Below are positions 58,019 through 64,000 of a stretch of DNA of 64,000 bases, piece by piece. The notes under the pieces are model-generated. The model saw nothing but the letters and a program-made list of their open reading frames with translations. It did no database searches and was not told the DNA's origin. The stretch's first letter is position 1; each line of letters begins with the position of its first letter. The translations under genes were made by a program, and so were the position numbers. Source of the stretch: Mesorhizobium_G sp050247155 (GTDB lineage: Bacteria > Pseudomonadota > Alphaproteobacteria > Rhizobiales > Rhizobiaceae); assembly GCA_050247155.1 (NCBI GenBank), contig JBFWUS010000014.1:14448-78447 (forward strand). The letters are read 5' to 3'.

Positions 58019-58471
58019 ATGAGCATTTCGACCGACAGCGCCGGCACGCGCTTCATCATCCCGGGTCTCAAGTCGATCTATGTCGGCCTGCACGACAGCG
58101 CGGAGACAATTCTGCGCGTGATCGCGGGTTTGGCGCTGGTGACGCATGGCTTTGGCAAGGTGACGAACCCATTCGGCGCGACTGAAATGGTTGAAAGTCT
58201 CGGCTTCTACCCCGGTGTGTTCTGGTCGCCTCTGCTCTCTCTTACCGAGTTTCTTGGCGGCATCTTCATCGCCGTCGGTTTCCTGACCCGTCCGTCGGCC
58301 TTCGCGGGGATGTTTGTTCTGCTGGTGACGGTCTATTTCCACTGGATCCAGCTCGACCAAGGCTATTCTGGCGCCGAAAAGTCGATCCTTTGGGCCGCAA
58401 TCATGCTGTTTTTTGTCGTTCGCGGCGGCAATCGCCATTCGGTCGACGCGAAGCTGGGTCGGGCCTTCTGA
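58019..58471 (+). CDS. DoxX family membrane protein
   Basis: 150 residues starting at the ATG behind AAGGA; a GTG five codons earlier is possible. Four membrane helices with the DoxX pattern: ETILRVIAGLALVTHGFGKV, LLSLTEFLGGIFIAVGFLTRPSAFAGMFVLLVTVYF, and AEKSILWAAIMLFFVVRGG. DoxX proteins take part in sulfur or redox metabolism at the membrane, but the activity of this subgroup is unknown. The gene stands alone. Confidence 0.88.
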   Translation: MSISTDSAGTRFIIPGLKSIYVGLHDSAETILRVIAGLALVTHGFGKVTNPFGATEMVESLGFYPGVFWSPLLSLTEFLGGIFIAVGFLTRPSAFAGMFVLLVTVYFHWIQLDQGYSGAEKSILWAAIMLFFVVRGGNRHSVDAKLGRAF

Positions 58472-58568
58472 CCGGACAAACTGGTCGCGCCGCCGGCATT
58501 CTTGCCTTTGCGGCGAAAGCGGCTAAGAACGGGCTTCGTCCTCTCCGCAATTTGGTACGGAGCCCGTC

Positions 58569-59540
58569 ATGACCGAAGTGTTGCAAACGCCCAAGCTCGT
58601 CACCGTCTTCGGTGGGGCCGGGTTCCTGGGGCGGCATGTCGTGCGGGCGCTGGCCAAGCGCGGGTATCAGGTGCGTGTGGCCTGCCGCCGGCCAGACCTT
58701 GCCGGTCATCTTCAGCCGCTCGGCAATGTCGGCCAGATCCAGGCGGTCCAGGCTAATTTGCGCGTGCGCTGGTCCGTCGATCGGGCCGTGCAGGACGCCG
58801 ATCACGTCGTCAATCTGGTTGCGATCCTGTTTGAAAGCGGCCGCCAGAGCTTTGATGCCGTGCAAGATTTCGGCGCGCGCGCCGTGGCCGAAGCTGCACG
58901 CGGCGTCGGCGCCAAGCTCACCCACGTCTCGGCCATCGGCGCCGATCCAAAATCCGACTCCGACTATGCCCGCACCAAAGGGCTCGGCGAGAAGGCGGTG
59001 TTGGAAACCGTTCCGGATGCTGTGATCTTCCGCCAATCCTTCATGTTCGGACCGGAAGACGGCTTCTTCAACAAATTCGCCAATATGGCGCGCTTCACCC
59101 CGATCCTGCCGCTGATCGGCGGCGATGTGCGTTCGCAACCGGTCTTTGTCGGCGATGTCGCCGAGGCTATTGCACGCGCCGTCGACGGCAAGGTGGCCGG
59201 CGGCAAGGTTTACGAACTCGGCGGGCCGCAGGTGCTCACCATGCGCCAGAATTTCGAGGAAATGCTGCGCGCCATTGACCGCAAGCGCTGGTTGGCCCCC
59301 GTGCCGTGGTGGGCGGCCGAATTGCAAGGCGCGGTGTTCGGCATGCTGCCGAAGCCTCTGCTGACCTCCGACCAGGTCAAGCTATTGAAGCGTGACAACA
59401 TCGTGTCGGAAGCAGCAACGGCTGAGGGCCGGACCTTGCAAGGCATCGGCATCCAACCGACCACGCTGGCCTCTATCCTGCCGAGCTATTTGTGGCGCTA
59501 TCGCCCGGCCGGCCAGTTCACCAAGCACACTGAGGCCTGA
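58569..59540 (+). CDS. Complex I NDUFA9-like NAD(P)-binding protein
   Basis: 323 residues. An atypical SDR: VTVFGGAGFLGRHVVRALAKRGYQVRVACRRPDL (Rossmann GGxGxxG), DHVVNLVAILFESGRQSFDAVQ, LTHVSAIGADPKSDSDYARTKGLGEKAVLE, VFRQSFMFGPEDGFFNKFANMA. This matches the family of the mitochondrial complex I subunit NDUFA9, which binds NADPH and stabilises the quinone region. Alphaproteobacterial homologues are single genes away from the nuo operon, frequently near uppP, as here. Confidence 0.9.
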   Translation: MTEVLQTPKLVTVFGGAGFLGRHVVRALAKRGYQVRVACRRPDLAGHLQPLGNVGQIQAVQANLRVRWSVDRAVQDADHVVNLVAILFESGRQSFDAVQDFGARAVAEAARGVGAKLTHVSAIGADPKSDSDYARTKGLGEKAVLETVPDAVIFRQSFMFGPEDGFFNKFANMARFTPILPLIGGDVRSQPVFVGDVAEAIARAVDGKVAGGKVYELGGPQVLTMRQNFEEMLRAIDRKRWLAPVPWWAAELQGAVFGMLPKPLLTSDQVKLLKRDNIVSEAATAEGRTLQGIGIQPTTLASILPSYLWRYRPAGQFTKHTEA

Positions 59541-59584
59541 GGCGGTCCGTGGCGCAGCATCGAGCATAGACACGAGGCTGGCAC

Positions 59585-60343
59585 GTGCTTGACGCCTTCC
59601 TGCCGGACGGAGTGAGCGCCGCTGCCGCACTTTTGCTCGTGGTTGCAAGCTTCTTCACCTCCGCGCTGACGGCGTCCTTCGGCGTCGGCGGCGGTGTTGC
59701 GATGCTCGCCCTGCTGGGCTTTTTTGTGCCGGTGGCAGTGCTGATCCCGGTGCATGGAGCGGTGCAACTCGGCTCTAATACCGGCCGTGCTTGGCACCAG
59801 CGCACCTTTATCCGCATGGATGTAGCCGCTCCCTTCATCGCGGGCAGCGTCGTCGGAGCGATCCTTGGTGCATTTGTCGTTGTGCAATTGCCGGACGCTG
59901 TGCTGAAAATCGTCCTTGGCGCCTTCATCATCGCGATCACCTGGATGAAGATCCCCGGCATCGAGCGCCTGAACAAAGCCGGTCTGGCTGTCGCAAGCGT
60001 CGTGCTCGCGGTGATCTCGATGATGGTCGGCGCGACCGGGCCGCTGGTGTCGCCGATCTTCGCTCAATTCATCACCGGCGACCGCAAGGCGCTGGTTGCG
60101 ACCCACGCGGCGGGCATGGTGGTCCAGCATGGCCTGAAGATTGTCGTGTTTGGCCTGGCTGGGTTCGCCTTCGGCCAATGGCTGCCCATGGTGGTTGCCA
60201 TGATCGCGACCGGCTATCTCGGCACGCGCTACGGCAGCCTGCTGTTGGACAAGATGCCGGAAGACACCTTTCGCTGGTGGTTCAAGATCGGCATCACCGT
60301 GCTGGCGCTGGATTTGCTGCGGCGGGGTATCTTGACGGCTTAG
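59585..60343 (+). CDS. TauE/SafE family sulfite/anion exporter
   Basis: 252 residues from GTG. About eight membrane helices with the TauE/SafE internal duplication: ASFFTSALTASFGVGGGVAMLALLGFFVPVAVLIPVHGAVQLGSNTGRAW and the second half MMVGATGPLVSPIFAQFITGDRKALVATHAAGMVVQHGLKI. These permeases move sulfite, sulfoacetate or other organic anions across the inner membrane. No sulfur gene lies nearby to fix the substrate. The stop codon is followed immediately by the toxin-antitoxin promoter. Confidence 0.88.
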   Translation: MLDAFLPDGVSAAAALLLVVASFFTSALTASFGVGGGVAMLALLGFFVPVAVLIPVHGAVQLGSNTGRAWHQRTFIRMDVAAPFIAGSVVGAILGAFVVVQLPDAVLKIVLGAFIIAITWMKIPGIERLNKAGLAVASVVLAVISMMVGATGPLVSPIFAQFITGDRKALVATHAAGMVVQHGLKIVVFGLAGFAFGQWLPMVVAMIATGYLGTRYGSLLLDKMPEDTFRWWFKIGITVLALDLLRRGILTA

Positions 60344-60344
60344 C

Positions 60345-60371
60345 TTGACAAATTGTCTCCTATAGAGGACA
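60345..60371 (+). promoter_or_regulatory. Promoter element and autoregulatory operator of the HigBA-type module
   Basis: A consensus -35 TTGACA (60345-60350) is followed by an 18-base imperfect palindrome TGTCTCCTATAGAGGACA (60354-60371) in which 14 of 18 positions are symmetric. It lies just before the GTG of the toxin gene. In such modules the antitoxin represses its own promoter through a dyad like this. The -10 box is not clear. Confidence 0.45.
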
Positions 60372-60379
60372 TTTAGGCT

Positions 60380-60682
60380 GTGGTCTCGGTCATCAAATCG
60401 GGCATTTTTGACCATTGGCTAAGTTCGCTCAGAGATCGGGTGGCGCAAGCACGGATTGTCAGTCGTCTGCTTCGTTTGGAAGACGGCAATTTCGGCGATG
60501 CCAAATTTTTCGAAGGTATCGGCGAACTTAGAATTGATACTGGTCCGGGCTACCGGGTTTATTTTCTGAAGCACGGCGAAACGATTGTTGTTCTCCTATG
60601 TGGCGGGGACAAAGCTACTCAATCCCGCGACATAAAAGCTGCGAAGGAATTGGCTCGCGTGTGGAAGGAAAAGTTAAATTGA
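60380..60682 (+). CDS. RelE/HigB-type toxin of a toxin-antitoxin pair
   Basis: 100 residues from GTG. The sequence GIFDHWLSSLRDRVAQARIVSRLLRLEDGNFGDAKFFEGIGELRIDTGPGYRVYFLKHGETIVVLLCGGDKATQSRDIKAAKELA matches the addiction-module killer subfamily (TIGR02683) of the RelE/ParE fold; the late YRVYF and LLCGGDKATQ are typical. Such toxins are ribosome-dependent mRNA endonucleases. Gene order toxin then antitoxin is as in higBA. The stop overlaps the antitoxin TTG start. Confidence 0.85.
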   Translation: MVSVIKSGIFDHWLSSLRDRVAQARIVSRLLRLEDGNFGDAKFFEGIGELRIDTGPGYRVYFLKHGETIVVLLCGGDKATQSRDIKAAKELARVWKEKLN

Positions 60683-60978
60683 CCGAACGGTTTTCAGCCT
60701 TCGATGCAGCCGAATATCTCGATACGGACGAGGGCATCGACGCGTTTGTGCAGGCGGCCTTCGAGACCGAAGACCCGGCCTTCATCGCCAAGTCTCTTGG
60801 CGTCGTCGCCAGGGCACGGAACATGACGCAGCTTGCAAAAGACGTCGGCATGAGCCGGCCGGCGCTCTACAAGGCGTTGAGCGGTCGAAGCAGCCCCGAA
60901 TTCGCGACGATCATGAAAGTGGTGAAAGCTTTGGGCCTGCGGATAACGGCACTGTCTGCCGATGGTCGAGCCGCTTAG
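60679..60978 (+). CDS. HigA-type antitoxin (putative addiction-module antidote)
   Basis: 99 residues from a TTG that overlaps the toxin stop as TTGA and follows GGAAGGAAAAG; a GTG six codons earlier is an alternative. After a short N-terminal region (FSAFDAAEYLDTDEGIDAFVQAAFETEDPAFIAKSLGVVARARN) comes a Xre-type helix-turn-helix, MTQLAKDVGMSRPALYKALSGRSSPEFATIMKVVKALGLRI, as in TIGR02684 antitoxins. It neutralises the toxin and binds the upstream palindrome. A non-ATG start and the overlap would keep it linked to toxin translation. Confidence 0.82.
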   Translation: MTERFSAFDAAEYLDTDEGIDAFVQAAFETEDPAFIAKSLGVVARARNMTQLAKDVGMSRPALYKALSGRSSPEFATIMKVVKALGLRITALSADGRAA

Positions 60979-60979
60979 C

Positions 60980-61786
60980 TCAACCCCAAACCAGCAGGCC
61001 GATCAGCCCCAACCCGCCGACGATCAGCCGCCACCAGCCAAACAGCGAATAGCCGCGTCTGGACACATAGCCGAGCAGCGAGCGCACGACGATCACTGCC
61101 ATGATGAAGGCGGCGATGAAGCCGGTAGCGATGATCGGCAGGTCGGCGGCCGAAAGAATATCGTGGTTCTTGTAGAGGTCGTAGGCGAAGGCGCCGGCCA
61201 TGGTCGGCATGGCGAGGAAGAAGGAGAACTCGGCCGCGGAGCGCTTGTCCGCGCCCATCAGCAGCGAGCCGACGATCGTCGCGCCAGAGCGTGATGTGCC
61301 CGGGATCATGGCAAGGCACTGCACGAGCCCGATCTTCAAGCAGAGGCCAAGCGGGAAATCCATGACGTCGAAATAGCGCGGCTTCAACGGTGCCTTGTCA
61401 ATCCATAGAAGCACGAACCCGCCGAGGATCAGCATGACGCAGATCAGCATCGGCGTCTCGAACAGGACCGTCTTGATGAAGTCGTGCGCCAATGCGCCGA
61501 TCACCGCCGCCGGCAGGAAGGCGATAAGGATGCCCAGCACAAACCGGCGTGTGTGCGCATCGGATGGCAAGTCGACCAATATTTTGAGCAGCTTTGCGGC
61601 ATAGACCGATAGAATAGCCAGAATCGCGCCGAGCTGAATGAGCACCTCGAACGCCTTGCCGGTCGATTGGAACCCAAGAAAATGGCCGGCCAGCAGGATG
61701 TGCCCCGTCGAGGACACCGGCAAAAATTCGGTCAGCCCTTCCAGCAGGCCGAGCAGAAGCGCCTCGACGATCGTCTGATTTTCCAT
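60980..61786 (-). CDS. uppP: Undecaprenyl-diphosphatase UppP (BacA)
   Basis: 268 residues from the ATG preceded by GAGGGACAG; seven extra codons upstream are unlikely. It recycles the lipid carrier of peptidoglycan synthesis by removing a phosphate from undecaprenyl diphosphate, facing the periplasm. Motifs: LEGLTEFLPVSSTGHILLAGHFLGF (catalytic Glu and Ser) and IPGTSRSGATIVGSLLMGADKRSAAEFSFFLAMP (PGxSRSxxT). Seven or eight membrane helices. Overproduction gives bacitracin resistance. The gene ends one base beyond the convergent antitoxin stop and is divergent from the FzlA-like gene. Confidence 0.95.
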   Translation of the reverse strand: MENQTIVEALLLGLLEGLTEFLPVSSTGHILLAGHFLGFQSTGKAFEVLIQLGAILAILSVYAAKLLKILVDLPSDAHTRRFVLGILIAFLPAAVIGALAHDFIKTVLFETPMLICVMLILGGFVLLWIDKAPLKPRYFDVMDFPLGLCLKIGLVQCLAMIPGTSRSGATIVGSLLMGADKRSAAEFSFFLAMPTMAGAFAYDLYKNHDILSAADLPIIATGFIAAFIMAVIVVRSLLGYVSRRGYSLFGWWRLIVGGLGLIGLLVWG

Positions 61787-61942
61787 CTGTCCCTCGTTTG
61801 ACGGCAAAGTCCCGCGATTGCTTGTTTTCGCGGAAAACTCCCCCTATAGGTCGAACGCCGCCGCGCGCCGCGCCTTGTGTCGCTTTCCGGACCGCTGCGC
61901 GACAAGCACAATCTGCTCGAGCCGAATCACGTCCCACCCTTC

Positions 61943-62629
61943 ATGCTTACCCTTTTCCATCATCCGATGCTCGCCTCTTGCCGATTCATCCGGCTGACCT
62001 TTGGCGAGCACGGCGAGGAGATTCAACTTGTCGAGGAAATGCCATGGACCCGGCGGCCGGAGTTCCTGGCCCTCAATCCGGCTGGCGGCCTGCCTGTCCT
62101 TCTGGCTGAAGGCGACGTTCCCGTCGTCGGCGCCTATGCAATCGCTGAATATCTGGACGAAACCCGCGGCATTCTGAAACGCGACAAGCGGCTGCTGGCC
62201 GAAAACCCGATGGACCGGGCCGAGATTCGTCGATTGATCGATTGGTATCTCGGCAAAATGGAAACCGAAGTCACCCGTCACCTGGTGCGCGAGCGCGTGT
62301 TGAAGCGGCTCATGCCCGACGGCGGCGGTTCGCCTGATTCGGCTGCGATCCGCGCTGCGCGCTCCAATGTGAAGCAGCACCTGAAATATACGAACTGGCT
62401 TGCCGGCACGCGCAACTGGCTGGCGGGCACCCGCATCACTTACGCCGATCTGGCCGCCGCCGCATCGATGTCGGTTCTCGACTATCTAGGCGAGATCGAC
62501 TGGACCGATCATAAAGCGGCGCGGGACTGGTATTCGCGAGTCAAATCCAGGCCGTCTTTCCGTACCTTGCTCAATGATCGCGTGCGTGGCTTGACGCCAG
62601 TGGCGCATTATATGGACCTCGATTTCTGA
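61943..62629 (+). CDS. GST-fold protein, probably the FtsZ-binding FzlA
   Basis: 228 residues from ATG; the longer frame from GTG at 61877 is possible but neither has a good ribosome-binding site. The thioredoxin-like domain LTLFHHPMLASCRFIRLTFGEHGEEIQLVEEMPWTRRPEFLALNPAGGLPVLLAEGD lacks the catalytic residue of true GSTs. The C-terminal domain has YTNWLAGTRNWLAGTRITYADLAAAASMSVLDYLGEIDW and the tail HYMDLDF, similar to what I recall of the conserved C-terminus of alphaproteobacterial FzlA, which curves FtsZ filaments and is needed for division. The position beside uppP and queG fits. Identification is by resemblance only. Confidence 0.7.
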   Translation: MLTLFHHPMLASCRFIRLTFGEHGEEIQLVEEMPWTRRPEFLALNPAGGLPVLLAEGDVPVVGAYAIAEYLDETRGILKRDKRLLAENPMDRAEIRRLIDWYLGKMETEVTRHLVRERVLKRLMPDGGGSPDSAAIRAARSNVKQHLKYTNWLAGTRNWLAGTRITYADLAAAASMSVLDYLGEIDWTDHKAARDWYSRVKSRPSFRTLLNDRVRGLTPVAHYMDLDF

Positions 62630-62655
62630 ACGGAGGCGGCCAAACGCCGAGTTCG

Positions 62656-63804
62656 TTGCCGACGCACCAAACACCGAAGAAACTGCGCGCGCTCATCGAC
62701 CGCGAGGCACGGCGACTGGGTTTTGACGCGGTCGCGGTGACGACTCCTGACGCCATCCCCCAGGCAGCCGGCCGCCTGGCAGCCTTCGTCGCCGAAGGCC
62801 AGCACGGCACAATGGACTGGATGGCCGAGACGTTTGCACGGCGCGGTGATCCGCAAACGCTCTGGCCGGAAGCGCGATCCATCATCATGCTGGCGATGAA
62901 CTACGCGCCGCCGGGCGAACCGCTGGATGTGCTCGAAAAACCCGATCGCGCGGCGATTTCGGTCTATGCCCGCAACCGCGATTACCACGATGTCATCAAG
63001 GGCAGGCTGAAGGAAATCGCCGGCAAGCTGGCGGCCGCGAGCGGAGCCAACGTCAAGGTGTTCGTCGATACCGCGCCTGTCATGGAAAAGCCGCTGGCGG
63101 AGGCTGCCGGTCTGGGCTGGCAGGGCAAGCACACCAATCTTGTCAGCCGCGAGCTTGGTTCCTGGTTCTTTCTGGCCTCGATTTTTACCGCCGCCGAACT
63201 CGAAGCCGACGCACCAGACAGCGACCATTGCGGCTCGTGCCGGGCGTGTCTTGATTCCTGCCCGACCGACGCGTTTCCCGCCCCCTACAGGCTGGACGCC
63301 CGCCGTTGCATTTCCTACCTCACCATCGAGCACAAGGGTCCGATACCGCACGAATTTCGGGCTTCAATGGGCAACCGTATCTACGGCTGCGACGACTGTC
63401 TGGCCGCGTGTCCGTGGAACAAGTTCGCCCGCGCTGCATCCGAGGCCAAGCTCATCGCGCGCGATGATCTCAAGGAACCACGGCTTGCCGATTTTCTAAA
63501 GCTCGACGACGCTTCCTTTCGAACTTTGTTCAGCGGATCGCCGATCAAGCGTATCGGTCGTGACCGATTCATCCGCAACTGCCTGATCGCAGCCGGAAAT
63601 TCCAGGGACCCTGGGTTGGCCCGCGTTTGCAGGGCGCTGCTCGATGATGGTTCGCCGTTGGTCCGCGGTGCTGCCGTATGGGCCTTGAGCCGGCTCACAG
63701 ACAGGGAAACGTTCATAAATTTGGCCGCTGCGGTTTCCGACGTCGACGAAAGCGTGCGTCTCGAATGGCAATCTGCTGTCGCGCTGGCTAATGCAGCAGG
63801 ATGA
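62656..63804 (+). CDS. queG: tRNA epoxyqueuosine(34) reductase QueG
   Basis: 382 residues, usual length, from a TTG; no ATG or GTG precedes it in frame after the previous stop. QueG reduces epoxyqueuosine to queuosine at wobble position 34 of tRNA, using cobalamin and two 4Fe-4S clusters. Family motifs: LGFDAVAVTTPDAIPQAAGRLAAFVAEGQHGTMDWMAE, YARNRDYHDVIKGRLKEI, LGWQGKHTNLVSRELGSWFFLASIF, the ferredoxin-like pair DHCGSCRACLDSCPTDAF (from about residue 191) and CDDCLAACPWN. HEAT-like repeats close the protein. Confidence 0.95.
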   Translation: MPTHQTPKKLRALIDREARRLGFDAVAVTTPDAIPQAAGRLAAFVAEGQHGTMDWMAETFARRGDPQTLWPEARSIIMLAMNYAPPGEPLDVLEKPDRAAISVYARNRDYHDVIKGRLKEIAGKLAAASGANVKVFVDTAPVMEKPLAEAAGLGWQGKHTNLVSRELGSWFFLASIFTAAELEADAPDSDHCGSCRACLDSCPTDAFPAPYRLDARRCISYLTIEHKGPIPHEFRASMGNRIYGCDDCLAACPWNKFARAASEAKLIARDDLKEPRLADFLKLDDASFRTLFSGSPIKRIGRDRFIRNCLIAAGNSRDPGLARVCRALLDDGSPLVRGAAVWALSRLTDRETFINLAAAVSDVDESVRLEWQSAVALANAAG

Positions 63805-63818
63805 TTGACGCTTTCGCT

Positions 63819-63988
63819 CTACGTTGCCCCCCTCTGTCCTGCCGGACATCTCCCCCACAAGGGGGGAGATCAGCCGGCCGCGATGGTTTCGCCAATTGCC
63901 AGCGTCGCAGAAGGAGCGGTACTGCGGAAGCTGCCGATCTCCCCCCGTGGGGGGGAGATGTCCGGCAGGACAGAGGGGGGCAACGTAG
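63819..63988. repeat. Imperfect long inverted repeat (RIME-like palindromic element)
   Basis: About 170 bases between queG and the window edge. The left arm (63819-63870) and right arm (63936-63988) are near-perfect inverted copies: CTACGTTGCCCCCCTCTG against CAGAGGGGGGCAACGTAG, with the shared core GGACATCTCCC / GGGAGATGTCC. Each arm also folds on itself: ATCTCCCCC with GGGGGGAGAT on both sides. The element lies in a non-coding gap. Such GC-rich palindromes are dispersed in rhizobial genomes, often between convergent or downstream of genes. Confidence 0.8.
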
Positions 63989-64000
63989 GGCGCAGGTCGT

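Noticed and set aside
58401..60415. Two minus-strand frames of about 300 codons opposite the NDUFA9-like and tauE genes
   Set aside because: Both lie antisense to genes with family motifs and show random composition.
62376..62419. Tandem NWLAGTR-NWLAGTR in the FzlA-like protein as a recent duplication
   Set aside because: The two copies use different codons, and homologues I recall have a similar W-L-A-x-T-R-N-W-L-A sequence at this point, so it is normal for the family.

Overview
The window reads as chromosome of an alphaproteobacterium of the Hyphomicrobiales (rhizobia), most likely Mesorhizobium or a close Phyllobacteriaceae relative. This is inference from gene content: an imp-type type VI secretion (T6SS) locus with a PpkA/PppA kinase-phosphatase pair, a NodF/NodE-like acyl carrier protein-ketosynthase pair, a GcvA-like LysR regulator with a DUF1127 partner, and a GC-rich palindromic repeat at the right end of a style I associate with Mesorhizobium. 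No rRNA, tRNA, CRISPR array, insertion sequence or phage is visible.

Layout. 1-1156: 3' part of a sarcosine/dimethylglycine dehydrogenase-like gene. 1223-1822: an OmpA-like protein with its own promoter. 1874-14540 (minus): a first T6SS-associated operon read as caspase-like protein, TssL-2, TssM-2, PP2C phosphatase, Ser/Thr kinase, DUF1036 protein, and a membrane-anchored M23 peptidase/lytic transglycosylase. 15100-17241 (plus): an autotransporter. 17268-18353 (minus): FHA/TagH-2. 18452-21574 (plus): VgrG, DUF6484 protein and a short TIGR02270-like protein. 21577-41820 (minus): the core T6SS operon tssA-B-C-hcp-E-F-G-fha-J-K-L-M-tagF, running on into an effector module (DUF2169 adaptor, degenerate ketosynthase-like protein, PAAR-like protein, HNH/AHH-type nuclease candidate, propeller-like candidate immunity protein). 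42124-44910 (plus): tssH/clpV, divergent from tssA.

44895-64000 is mostly housekeeping and accessory metabolism: LysR/DUF1127, an SDR, aroG behind a leader-peptide attenuator rich in Tyr, Phe and Trp codons, a membrane tetraheme cytochrome, class II fructose-bisphosphate aldolase, a mutarotase-like protein, a coiled-coil membrane protein, a P-loop sugar/nucleoside kinase, a histone H1-like protein, the NodE/NodF-like pair, GST, CsbD, DoxX, an NDUFA9-like protein, TauE, a HigBA-type toxin-antitoxin pair, UppP, an FzlA-like GST, QueG and the terminal inverted repeat.

How it fits together. The core operon encodes every standard T6SS part: sheath TssBC, tube Hcp, baseplate TssAEFGK, membrane complex TssJLM, disassembly ATPase ClpV and spike VgrG/PAAR. 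The unusual point is a second complete TssL-TssM pair and a second TagH/FHA protein in the same locus, co-transcribed with the kinase, phosphatase and cell-wall enzymes. The kinase, phosphatase, two FHA proteins and TagF suggest threonine-phosphorylation control of firing. The cargo genes at the end of the core operon are the most likely effector-immunity set.
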